A stretch of DNA of 8,378 bases from Acidobacteriaceae bacterium (GTDB lineage Bacteria; Acidobacteriota; Terriglobia; Bryobacterales; Bryobacteraceae). A program made the position numbers and the translations under genes. Shown here piece by piece: positions 1-7,232 of this stretch. The notes under the pieces were generated by a model that made no database searches, had not been told where the DNA came from, and saw only the letters and a program-made list of their open reading frames with translations. The stretch covers positions 1-8,378 of the forward strand of contig JAFAQG010000492.1 in NCBI GenBank assembly GCA_019246575.1. Direction: 5' to 3'. Each line of letters begins with the position of its first letter. The stretch's first letter is position 1.

Positions 1-300
1 TGTGAGTTTTTGACCTCGAAACCTCTTCACGAGCTTCGTTACGGCGACGAGTTCCTCGCCTCCAAACGCCTCAATTCTGAGATCCGGCATCTCATCGACA
101 AACGCAAGAAACTGGAACGCCCTTTGCTGATCGTACCGACGTAGGAACCAGCCATGTCCCTCCGAGATGACCAACGCGGACGTAATCAGGGCAGGTGGTT
201 TCGAGAATAATCTGCGGAATAAAGGGTGGTACGAGTCGGAGCCGTCAAGGAAAGCAATGAAGGCCGAGGTATCAACGTAACACTCAGTCCTTCGCGCCAT
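1..300 (-). CDS. PIN-domain toxin (VapC-type ribonuclease), 3' end cut by window edge
   Basis: The minus strand reads 100 codons from an ATG at 300 to the window edge without a stop. The N-terminus (YVDTSAFIAFLD, residues 8-19) is the first PIN strand, with the conserved acidic residue D10. A second conserved acid, E47, lies in SALVISEGHGW. The reading is cut at RGQKLT, just where PIN proteins place the third catalytic Asp, so the active site is only partly visible. PIN toxins of this type are Mg-dependent ribonucleases held inactive by a cognate antitoxin. The gene overlaps the upstream antitoxin by 17 bp (284-300), the usual arrangement for translational coupling in VapBC pairs. Family membership is clear from motif and context; the RNA target cannot be inferred. 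Confidence 0.85.
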   Translation of the reverse strand, partial: MARRTECYVDTSAFIAFLDGSDSYHPLFRRLFSKPPALITSALVISEGHGWFLRRYDQQRAFQFLAFVDEMPDLRIEAFGGEELVAVTKLVKRFRGQKLT

Positions 301-508
301 AGACTATCTCGTCGATAGACTGGCTCGCGTTCCGATCGCCTGAGTGGATGAACCCAGCAAACCGCATCCATGCACCGCCCTGCTCATGCGGGAGTGCTTC
401 GCGCACCGCTCGACGGATTACTTCCGCAATTGAGAGTCCTAATACGCGGGCGTGCCGCTTGAGGCGCTCGTATTCGTCGGCAGAAAGGCTAATCTGCGTC
501 CGTATCAT
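284..508 (-). CDS. Ribbon-helix-helix antitoxin (VapB/CopG-like)
   Basis: A 74-residue protein starting MIRTQISLSADEYERL. A short beta strand (RTQISL) is followed by two helices (ADEYERLKRHARVLG and SIAEVIRRAVREAL), the ribbon-helix-helix DNA-binding fold. The C-terminal tail (SGDRNASQSIDEIVYG) is the type that wraps the partner PIN toxin encoded immediately downstream. An upstream in-frame ATG at 529 would add seven residues (MDAYGDN). I prefer the ATG at 508 because a GGTGA ribosome-binding sequence (513-517) precedes it, the fold begins right after it, and the longer start falls inside the predicted -10 box and operator. The product should neutralise the toxin and repress its own promoter. 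It lies 54 bp downstream of the glucan synthase stop, on the same strand. Confidence 0.85.
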   Translation of the reverse strand: MIRTQISLSADEYERLKRHARVLGLSIAEVIRRAVREALPHEQGGAWMRFAGFIHSGDRNASQSIDEIVYGAKD

Positions 509-536
509 GTTATCACCGTACGCATCCATGATAACA
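508..536. promoter_or_regulatory. Inverted-repeat operator of the toxin-antitoxin operon
   Basis: TGTTATCA at 508-515 and TGATAACA at 529-536 form a perfect 8-bp inverted repeat with a 13-bp spacer. It overlaps the predicted -10 box and abuts the preferred antitoxin start codon. Ribbon-helix-helix antitoxins commonly autoregulate by binding palindromes at their own promoter. The assignment as operator is inference from symmetry and position. Confidence 0.6.
528..533 (-). promoter_or_regulatory. Candidate -10 box of the toxin-antitoxin promoter
   Basis: On the minus strand the sequence reads TATCAT (5 of 6 to TATAAT). Transcription would begin near 521, just downstream of the longer ATG at 529, so the antitoxin would start at 508. 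No good -35 hexamer is present at 16-18 bp upstream (only CTTCAG-like sequence), so support is modest. Confidence 0.35.
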
Positions 537-562
537 CGAATGGGAGTTGCTGAAGGGATTTG

Positions 563-3500
563 CTACGCCGGTGTCCTCACCTTGGCGGCTGGGCCTTTGA
601 TGATGTTGCGCGTGAATGAAAGCACGCGGCGCGGCTGGGAATCTGCGAGCGGGCGTGCGCGCAATGCGCGTTCCTGCAGCAGTAGCTCACTGGCATGTAC
701 AACCGGCTCGGCGTGGAACCAGCACTGAAACGGGTTGTTATGAAGCACATTGCACAGCGCCGTTATGGTCATTCCCTGATGATGAGCCATCCAGCATCGG
801 ACCAAGTCGTATTTGCGCGACGAGAATCTGCGGGTGGGATAGCTTGTGTAATCTGCCGATTCGTAGAACCCGTATTGCGAGAGCCACTTCCGCTTCTGCA
901 TGCCGCGCAGATTGCGCAAAGATGCTTCGGCATCGACCATCAAGGCAAGACAACTGGAGTAGGGCGAGATAACCAGCGAGCCTGCGCGGGCAACGTTTAA
1001 GGCCAAGCCGGGAACACCGAACGCGGCGTATTGGTAGTTGCCGTCGGGATCGGTTTTGCTGAAGGCGGATTCCGATATGCCCCAGGGCACTCCGCGATTC
1101 GCCGCATATCTCTGCTGAGCGAGAACGGCGGACCTGACACCGCGATCAAGCAACGTATTCGGCTGCGAGTTCATCCAGAGCACTGGCATTAAGTATTCGA
1201 ACATTGTGCCAGTCCATGAGACGAGTGACGTGACTCCTTCGCAGATGGTGTGCTGACGCCCAAGACGGAACCAGGTTTCCTGTTCCGCCTCGCTCTTTGC
1301 GACCGCGATGAACGTCGCAATGCGGGCCTCTGACGCTAGCAGGTCGTAGCAGGATTTAGCAAGCTCCTGCCGCGCTGCGTCGTAGCCAACCGAGAGCAGC
1401 CTACGCCGCTTGTCCGTCAATTTCTGAAAATTCATCTCGCCGGCCAGCCTTTCGCAGGTATCCGCGATCGCCTGCAAGCGCGAGGCAAGCTCGGCCATTC
1501 GTTCCCGGGCCTCGGGAATCTGTTGACGCAAGCGGGAAATGAGCGTGGCCGTCTCCGGCGATACCGTGATATTCGCCGCCGCAGCCTGGAGTCTCCGGTC
1601 GAACTCTGTATAGAAGGCGTTCGCGAGACCAGGGCCCAGCGGTGTTTTCGGTGCGTCGAATACTTGTGGCGACAACTGCCGAACAGCTTCAAATTCGGGC
1701 AAACACCACGGCATGAAACGGCGAGCTTCGTCGGCGAGCGCCTTGATGCGGCCGTCAAGTTCAGTGCCGGATGACTTGCTTGCGAACTGGCGCAGCACCT
1801 GCGGCAGCCAGGTCTCAGGAGCGGAGGGATCGTAACCCGATTGCTTCCATGCTGCTTCGGGTTTGCCGGCCAGCACCTGTGAAAACGTCATCAGCCCGTG
1901 CCAAGCGTTCTGGCGGATGATTCGGTGCCGCAGCATATCCAGACAGCCCTGCTTCAGCGACCATAGAGAAGCTATCAGGTTCCCACTGTCCACGCTCGAT
2001 ACAAACAGCGGCTCGAGCGGCTTCAGCGTGATGTTGTCGTACCAGTTTGAAAAATGGCCGATGTACCGCGGCATCCGCGACATTGTTCGGAGCGTTTTTT
2101 CGGTTTGCTCAAGGAACTCCGAAACAGTCAAGAACCCAAATTCAACAGCCGCCTGTCGTACATTGAGCAGGAATCCCAAGTTGGTGGGAGAAATGCGCTC
2201 CGCCACCCGGTACGGCTCCTCCTGCACGTTGTCGGGAATGAGCCAGTTATTCTTTTCGTTGCTGAATTCCGAGAAATACCGCCACGTTTTGAGCGCGATC
2301 TCGCGTAGGAAGTTTCGATCGTTCGGCCCGAGCTCGTAATCTTGCTCATGCGGCGAACGATTGATCCACACCGTTACCGGTTTCGAGAAACACCAGGCGA
2401 CGGTAAACGGCAGCGCGTAATCGATGGCATACGGTTTAAACCAGAGCGCAAGCCCGATAGATGCAGCCACGACTGGTACCCAATCGAGATAAACATCAAT
2501 CGGCGTGCGTTTACGCAATCCGAGCTCTGCTTCCGTAGCTGTTTCCCACTCGAGAAGGCGGCTGTGCGTAACCGTGCTCCGGATGATGGTCCGCACGATC
2601 GCGTCTAACGCAACCAGCGCCTGATGCGCCAGAAAAACGATATTCAAAAGCACGCCAACATGGGACAGGCCGAAATCTTTAAACGATTCGCGCGCGCTGT
2701 CGGAGTCTTCTTCAGCCAGGGAGCGAATGAGCGAGAACAACAGGCGGAAATAAATGGGCAGAAAGAGCAGCCCGAGGGTAGTGAGCGTCCAGAAACGCGG
2801 CCCGCCCGGCAAAAAGAACCAGCCCGCGATCAGTAGAAAGAAGGTAGCCGGCTCCATGAGACTTCGTCGCAGATTATCGACGATCTTCCACCGCGACACG
2901 AGCGAGATGGGATTCCGGACTAAGCGGCGCGACTCGTCCGGAACCGTATTGAAGATCCACCGCACGATCTGCCAATCACCACGTAGCCAGCGATGTTTCC
3001 GCCGGTTGTAGGCGCTGTAGTGCGACGGGTAATCGTCTATCACTTCGATATCGGAAGCGAGCCCCGCTCTTGCATACGCGCCTTCGATCAAATCGTGGCT
3101 GAGCAGCGCGTTGCGCGGAAAGCGCTGCTCGAGCACCTGCCGGAGAGCATCGACATCGTAGATGCCTTTGCCGGTGAAGATTCCCTCTCCGTACAGGTCT
3201 TGATAGACATCGGATACAGCGCGCGAGTAAATATCGAACCCGGTTTGGCCGGAATAGATACTAGCCAGGCGCGAGCGCGTCGCGGAATGCACGCTGATGC
3301 CGACGCGCGGTTGCAGAATTCCATATCCCTGGGTGACGATGTTCAGCTCGGGGTCGATCAGTGGCCGGTTGAGCGGGTGCGTCATTGCGCCGATCAGTTT
3401 GTGTGCCGAGCCGCGTGGCAGCTCCGTATCGGAATCGAGAGTCAAAACGTAACGGATGTGTGGCAGGCGCTTCCAATCGCCGGCCTTCACCGGAAATGGA

Positions 3501-5065
3501 TCGTACACTCCGCGTAATAGTTGATTGAGATCGAGCAGTTTTCCGCGTTTTCGTTCCCAGCCCATCCACGCCCGCTCGCGCGGATTGTAGACACGATGCC
3601 GGTGAAAGAGGTGGAACCCACCGTATGGCTCCCCCGCATACTTCCGGTTCAGACCTTCAATGAGCGATACGACCAGATCAACGCGCGCATCATACTCGCC
3701 GACAGGCTCGGCCGTGTCGGGCAGATCCGTCAGCAAAGCGAAGAAGATGTTTCGATCGCGATTTACCAGATACCGGACTTCCAAGTCGTCAACGAGAGCG
3801 CGGATCTGTTTTTCATTTATGAGCAGCGTCGGAATCGCCACTATCGTTGCTGAGACCGCGTCCACGCCTTTTGAAAAATCGATCTTCGGTAAACGACGCG
3901 GTTTCAGCAGGCTGGTGACCAGCGAGTTCATCACCTCAACAGCAGCTTGTGTCGCGGGCAGTATGAGTAGCAGTGCGCCTGCGATCAGACCGAAGCCGCC
4001 TTGGCTGCGCACCACGCGCATGAGCAAGGTGACCACGGTGAGCAGCGTGACGAGTTCGATGCCGATGATGTAAAACTCGTCCGGAAAACGGCAGACAGCC
4101 TGCCGTATGTGCGCGGCGAGCGAAGGGCGATATCCGACCTCGCGGAGTAGCTCCGGGGAACCGGTTTCATCGAACAGGTAGTAACCCGCGTGCCTCAAGC
4201 GGTCTCTTAATGCGTCCGGCATTGCGCGGTCGACTCTGGCGTGACTGGCCATGCTTATGGCCAGCCGTGCGACTTCCGCTTCACTCACATCCGAACGTGC
4301 GGCGATGGCGGCAACTGCGAGCCTGTACTCGTTGCGGCTCTCGAAATCCATTCGCGGGTAAACGCCGGCCGGATCCGCCAGAAGTATTCGATGAATAATC
4401 GATAACTGCTCGATCGTCTCTTTCCAGTCGATCTCTCCGATAAAACGCAAGCTGCGAATCAAGCGTCCGACATCGAACGAGGGCGCCGCGACGCCTTCCG
4501 CATGAAAGGCGTTTAGGGCCTTGAAACCGCGTTCTGCGATCAACTCGAGCAGGACCAGTTTTAGCGCGGGCAGCATTGCGGCTAACTCATCGAGACGGAG
4601 TGCCTCAATCTCCTCGACAGCCTGGATGAAGCAGTAGAAATTTTCCTCGGTGAGGCGATAATTGGCGGCGGCGAGAAGTGCGCGCGCCAACACGACGGGC
4701 CGGGGAATCGCCTCGTCCGTTTGCGTACGGACGGCATGCAGTTTTGCCAGAATCTTAGTTCCAGTCTCCAGATCCTGAAGATCGGTTCGAACCAGGCGCA
4801 AGTTGTCGTACAGCCAGCGAAGATCTTCGGACGGCTGCTCAGCTGTGAGGCGGTACAGGTCAGCTTCGAGCTCACGCAGCAGCCGGGCATTCTTACGAAA
4901 CAGATCGCGGACCGCGGTACCGCCGCGCTTGTTCGGCGCCCAGCCGCACGCCCTCGCAGCCTGCATCGCACGCTCGCGCAGACTCGCCTGCTCGGCTTCG
5001 CTTAGGCCGGCGACGGGCATGGCGTCTTCATGCTCGAGTTTCATCTGCGCCAGGTGTTCAGCCAT
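563..5065 (-). CDS. Cyclic beta-1,2-glucan synthase-like protein (GT84 plus GH189), lacking the GH94 domain
   Basis: A 1500-residue inner-membrane protein related to NdvB/ChvB/Cgs, which make cyclic beta-1,2-glucan from UDP-glucose. Residues 1-330 are a helical N-terminal region. Two hydrophobic segments follow (332-352, 357-378), then the glycosyltransferase part (about 410-710) with TLDSDTELP (D544, D546), SHDLIEG (D658) and RRKHRW (689-693), together the D, DxD, E/D, (Q/R)xxRW pattern of GT84. More membrane segments lie near 741-780, 803-825 and 862-893. Residues about 910-1470 form the glycoamylase-like cyclisation domain (GH189), shown by SPTNLGFLL (959-967), SSVDSGNL (1023-1030), YDLLASEAR, WTGTMFEYLMP (1284-1294), PWGISESAF (1327-1335), YGFYES and HHQGM (1428-1432). 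Canonical family members continue to about 2800 residues with a GH94 phosphorylase-like domain. This one ends after LLLQER plus a short Arg/Pro-rich tail. The ATG at 5065 lies 11 bp after the exporter stop with only a weak AGAGA ribosome-binding sequence, suggesting translational coupling. Confidence 0.88.
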   Translation of the reverse strand: MAEHLAQMKLEHEDAMPVAGLSEAEQASLRERAMQAARACGWAPNKRGGTAVRDLFRKNARLLRELEADLYRLTAEQPSEDLRWLYDNLRLVRTDLQDLETGTKILAKLHAVRTQTDEAIPRPVVLARALLAAANYRLTEENFYCFIQAVEEIEALRLDELAAMLPALKLVLLELIAERGFKALNAFHAEGVAAPSFDVGRLIRSLRFIGEIDWKETIEQLSIIHRILLADPAGVYPRMDFESRNEYRLAVAAIAARSDVSEAEVARLAISMASHARVDRAMPDALRDRLRHAGYYLFDETGSPELLREVGYRPSLAAHIRQAVCRFPDEFYIIGIELVTLLTVVTLLMRVVRSQGGFGLIAGALLLILPATQAAVEVMNSLVTSLLKPRRLPKIDFSKGVDAVSATIVAIPTLLINEKQIRALVDDLEVRYLVNRDRNIFFALLTDLPDTAEPVGEYDARVDLVVSLIEGLNRKYAGEPYGGFHLFHRHRVYNPRERAWMGWERKRGKLLDLNQLLRGVYDPFPVKAGDWKRLPHIRYVLTLDSDTELPRGSAHKLIGAMTHPLNRPLIDPELNIVTQGYGILQPRVGISVHSATRSRLASIYSGQTGFDIYSRAVSDVYQDLYGEGIFTGKGIYDVDALRQVLEQRFPRNALLSHDLIEGAYARAGLASDIEVIDDYPSHYSAYNRRKHRWLRGDWQIVRWIFNTVPDESRRLVRNPISLVSRWKIVDNLRRSLMEPATFFLLIAGWFFLPGGPRFWTLTTLGLLFLPIYFRLLFSLIRSLAEEDSDSARESFKDFGLSHVGVLLNIVFLAHQALVALDAIVRTIIRSTVTHSRLLEWETATEAELGLRKRTPIDVYLDWVPVVAASIGLALWFKPYAIDYALPFTVAWCFSKPVTVWINRSPHEQDYELGPNDRNFLREIALKTWRYFSEFSNEKNNWLIPDNVQEEPYRVAERISPTNLGFLLNVRQAAVEFGFLTVSEFLEQTEKTLRTMSRMPRYIGHFSNWYDNITLKPLEPLFVSSVDSGNLIASLWSLKQGCLDMLRHRIIRQNAWHGLMTFSQVLAGKPEAAWKQSGYDPSAPETWLPQVLRQFASKSSGTELDGRIKALADEARRFMPWCLPEFEAVRQLSPQVFDAPKTPLGPGLANAFYTEFDRRLQAAAANITVSPETATLISRLRQQIPEARERMAELASRLQAIADTCERLAGEMNFQKLTDKRRRLLSVGYDAARQELAKSCYDLLASEARIATFIAVAKSEAEQETWFRLGRQHTICEGVTSLVSWTGTMFEYLMPVLWMNSQPNTLLDRGVRSAVLAQQRYAANRGVPWGISESAFSKTDPDGNYQYAAFGVPGLALNVARAGSLVISPYSSCLALMVDAEASLRNLRGMQKRKWLSQYGFYESADYTSYPTRRFSSRKYDLVRCWMAHHQGMTITALCNVLHNNPFQCWFHAEPVVHASELLLQERALRARPLADSQPRRVLSFTRNIIKGPAAKVRTPA

Positions 5066-5076
5066 TCGTGCGTTCT

Positions 5077-6912
5077 CTATCTGTAGCTTGACGCCTGCAG
5101 CTCGAACATCTCAGCGTATCGCCGTCTCAATGCCATCAACTGTTGATGATTGCCTTCCTCTTCGATCGCGCCGTTCTCCAGCACAATAATGCGATCGGCC
5201 ATACGCACAGTCGAGAAGCGATGCGAGATGAAGAGCGCCATTTTGCCTTCGGTTAGCTCGCTGAAGCGTTGGAATACTTCGTACTCCGCGCGGGCATCGA
5301 GCGCGGCCGTCGGCTCGTCGAGAATCAGCACTTGCGCATCCCGTAGATAGGCGCGTGCCAGCGCAAGCTTCTGCCATTCGCCGCCCGAGAGATCGACGCC
5401 GCCTTCGAAGCGTCGACCGAGCATCTGGTCGTAGCCAAGCGGGAGTTTTCCGATGACCTCGTCTGCCAAGCTCTTCTCGGCGGCGCCGCGGATGTTTTCA
5501 CCGTCTTCGAGACGTTCGATTCGGCCGACCGCGATGTTCTCGCGCGCTGTCATCTCGTAGCGCATGAAGTCTTGGAAGATGACGCCGATTTCTTTGCTGA
5601 GATCCTCGAGATCATAGTCGCGAAGATCGACGCCATCCAGGCGAATCTGTCCACGGGAGGGATCGTACAGCCGGGTGATCAATTTCACGATGGTGGTTTT
5701 GCCCTGTCCGTTCTGACCGATAAGCGCGATCCGTTCGCCGGGTTCCAGCCTAAACTTCAACTCCTGCAGTATCCACCGCTCCGTACCCGGGTACCGGAAC
5801 CACACGTCTCGGAACTCGAATCCGCGGATGATGGGCCGCGGCGCAGGTACTGCGTTCGGTTTCGAGGTCACCTCCGGCTTCATCTCGAAGAACGCCAGCA
5901 GGTCCGTCAAAAACAGTGCCTGGTCGGCGATGCTCGACAGTGTCGAGAAGATCTGCGCAATGTTATTCGAGGCGTTCATGATGGATGCCGTCAAGAAGAT
6001 CAGGTCGTTGATCTGAAGCCGTCCGGCGACAGTGTTGTAGATCACCCAGACGTATGCGCCGTAGTAGCCGCAGCTACTCAGTATCGAAAGCAGCGAGACG
6101 GCGAGCAGGCGGCGGCGTGAGAGCGCAAGATTCTCGTCGAGTATGGCATTCGAGATCGCGGTAAAGCGGTCCGTGAAAAAGCGGCTGAGTCCGAACAGCT
6201 TCAACTCCTTTGCCGCTTCCTTGCTTCCGCCGACCTGGCGCAGATAGTCGAGTTGCCGTTTCGCGGGCGTTTGGCGGAAATTCTTGGCGTAACTCAAGAA
6301 CGCGAAGTGACTCTCTCCGAGGAATGCCGGCAAGAGACAACCGATGAGCAATAGCAGCAGCCACGGCGAATACCAAAGGATCGCGGCCGAAAGGAAGGAG
6401 GTGGTAACAACTTGCTGGAACAACCGCCCGATGGACTGAATCATTCCCAAGCGATCCGTCGCTTGAACGCGTGCCCGCTCCAAGCGGTCGTAAAAGACCG
6501 GGTTTTCATAAGCCTGCAGATCCAATTGCGAAGCGTGATCCATCACCTGAATGCTCACGTGGCGCGTGTAGCGGTCGGCGAGGACCGAATCGTAGTAGTC
6601 AATGATTCGGCCTACCAACCCCCCGATAACCGCAAGGGCGAATTCCAGCGCGACCCACCACCAGAGCTGCGGTGCTAGAGGCACTTTCTTTTGCCAAACC
6701 AGCGTGACCATCTTGACGATCATGCCCGAGACCCAGGCCATGCTGACCGGGACCGCCGAAGCGATGACACGGAACACTAAGCCGGCGACCACGATATAAG
6801 GTCCGGAGTCCCAAACGATTCTGAGTACAGGAGGAACGTTTTTAAGCGCTTGCAGGCGTTCTCGCCACGGGGACACAGATTTTTGCCCTTGCTCTTCTTG
6901 TCCCGCGCTCAT
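5077..6912 (-). CDS. ABC exporter half-transporter (fused membrane and ATPase domains)
   Basis: A 611-residue MdlB/MsbA-class exporter that should act as a dimer in the inner membrane and use ATP to move a substrate outward. Six transmembrane helices can be placed near residues 38-66, 84-105, 163-181, 183-199, 268-293 and 302-320. The ATPase domain covers about 363-611: Walker A GQNGQGKTT (399-407), Q-loop Q447, signature LSGGE (508-512), Walker B VLILDEP (528-534) and switch His H564 in FISHR. All catalytic elements are present. Walker A has GQG where GSG is more common. The C-terminus (FELQASSYR) is a normal family ending, so the protein is complete. Sequence alone does not identify it as NdvA; many relatives export peptides or lipids. 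Its place 11 bp upstream of a glucan synthase makes a glucan product the leading inferred substrate. No Shine-Dalgarno sequence precedes the ATG at 6912, which overlaps the stop of the preceding ORF as ATGA. Confidence 0.92.
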   Translation of the reverse strand: MSAGQEEQGQKSVSPWRERLQALKNVPPVLRIVWDSGPYIVVAGLVFRVIASAVPVSMAWVSGMIVKMVTLVWQKKVPLAPQLWWWVALEFALAVIGGLVGRIIDYYDSVLADRYTRHVSIQVMDHASQLDLQAYENPVFYDRLERARVQATDRLGMIQSIGRLFQQVVTTSFLSAAILWYSPWLLLLLIGCLLPAFLGESHFAFLSYAKNFRQTPAKRQLDYLRQVGGSKEAAKELKLFGLSRFFTDRFTAISNAILDENLALSRRRLLAVSLLSILSSCGYYGAYVWVIYNTVAGRLQINDLIFLTASIMNASNNIAQIFSTLSSIADQALFLTDLLAFFEMKPEVTSKPNAVPAPRPIIRGFEFRDVWFRYPGTERWILQELKFRLEPGERIALIGQNGQGKTTIVKLITRLYDPSRGQIRLDGVDLRDYDLEDLSKEIGVIFQDFMRYEMTARENIAVGRIERLEDGENIRGAAEKSLADEVIGKLPLGYDQMLGRRFEGGVDLSGGEWQKLALARAYLRDAQVLILDEPTAALDARAEYEVFQRFSELTEGKMALFISHRFSTVRMADRIIVLENGAIEEEGNHQQLMALRRRYAEMFELQASSYR

Positions 6913-7232
6913 AGGTCGCGAAGGCGGGCGATTGCACTCTCAGCGCTAAGCGGTCGCACAAAGCACGCGCCAGCAGGAGCGCGGTGTGGCCGCGCATGGA
7001 TAGACATCATGCGAGAACGAAGCGTTTCCAACAGCATGAAAAATAAGCGGCGGATTACGTTCTGGTACGTCCACGGGAGAGTAAATGGAACGAAATCGCC
7101 CCGAAATCGCGCATCATGTTCTTGAGCCTCGCTATAATTCGCTTGAAGGTTCTTGCCGGTCGAAGTTGTGCCCTTCCTAAGAATCCGCCTTATTTGCGTC
7201 GCCGCCAGACTCTGAACTGAAGGTATTTTCAT
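6909..7232 (-). CDS. Small hypothetical ORF coupled to the ABC exporter (uncertain)
   Basis: A 107-residue reading frame whose TGA overlaps the exporter's ATG (ATGA, 6909-6912). I do not recognise a family. The product is basic and Arg-rich, with one short hydrophobic patch (RLFFMLLETL, about residues 65-74), not long enough for a confident membrane span. For it being real: the four-base overlap, the absence of a ribosome-binding site before the exporter (which coupling would explain), and a weak AGG (7239-7241) six bases before its own ATG. Against it: third codon positions are not strongly G/C (roughly half by eye), there is no recognisable fold, and its ATG directly abuts the divergent gene's start, leaving no separate space for promoters. 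The stretch may instead be the untranslated leader of the exporter-synthase operon. Confidence 0.33.
   Translation of the reverse strand: MKIPSVQSLAATQIRRILRKGTTSTGKNLQANYSEAQEHDARFRGDFVPFTLPWTYQNVIRRLFFMLLETLRSRMMSIHARPHRAPAGACFVRPLSAESAIARLRDL
6979..6995. repeat. Short GC-only hairpin upstream of the exporter gene
   Basis: GCGCGG (6979-6984) and CCGCGC (6990-6995) can pair as a 6-bp stem around a 5-nt loop. No T-run follows on either strand, so it is not a recognisable intrinsic terminator. It would lie about 70-85 nt upstream of the exporter start in a minus-strand transcript. A stem this small may be chance in GC-rich DNA. Confidence 0.25.
7091..7110. repeat. Tandem 9-bp direct repeat with 11-bp period
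   Basis: CGAAATCGC occurs exactly at 7091-7099 and again at 7102-7110, an 11-bp spacing close to one helical turn. A weaker partial copy (GTAAATGGA, 5 of 9 matching) precedes it at 7081-7089. The pair ends 22 bp before a TATAAT box on the plus strand. This geometry resembles tandem sites of OmpR/PhoB-type regulators, but the regulator and function are inferred. It also lies inside the doubtful minus-strand ORF. Confidence 0.4.
7133..7138 (+). promoter_or_regulatory. Candidate -10 box for the SGNH gene
   Basis: A perfect TATAAT lies about 95 bp upstream of the TTG start on the plus strand, giving a leader of roughly 85-90 nt. There is no recognisable -35 hexamer at 16-18 bp upstream and no extended -10 TG, so a promoter here would probably need an activator, for which the adjacent direct repeat is a candidate site. 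Chance occurrence cannot be excluded. Confidence 0.4.
7219..7223 (+). promoter_or_regulatory. Ribosome-binding site deciding a TTG start
   Basis: GAAGG ends 9 nt before TTG at 7233. The frame is closed by an in-frame TGA at 7218-7220, which this motif overlaps, and no ATG or GTG occurs between that stop and the TTG. The site therefore supports the TTG as the start of the SGNH protein. Confidence 0.6.

Noticed and set aside
348..728. 126-residue plus-strand frame across the antitoxin and synthase end
   Set aside because: It crosses two well-supported minus-strand genes and their operator; composition looks like a shadow frame.
1863..2339. 158-residue plus-strand reading frame
   Set aside because: It is antisense to the conserved start of the cyclisation domain, with no family signature or ribosome-binding site noticed.
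2993..3517. 174-residue plus-strand reading frame
   Set aside because: It is antisense to the GT84 core of the synthase, whose motifs are clear in the opposite frame, and it has no recognisable domain.
5572..6120. 182-residue plus-strand reading frame
   Set aside because: It lies antisense to the exporter and its ATPase domain; such long open shadows are common in GC-rich coding DNA.
5077..6912. Naming the exporter ndvA/chvA
   Set aside because: Only the neighbourhood suggests it; the sequence shows general exporter features and no NdvA-specific motif I can point to.
6979..6995. Hairpin considered as an intrinsic terminator
   Set aside because: There is no T-run on either side, so it does not meet the basic form of an intrinsic terminator.
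7131..7140. Minus-strand promoter reading TATAGC for the exporter operon
   Set aside because: No -35 element at acceptable spacing; the nearest TTCGAC is about 22 bp away.
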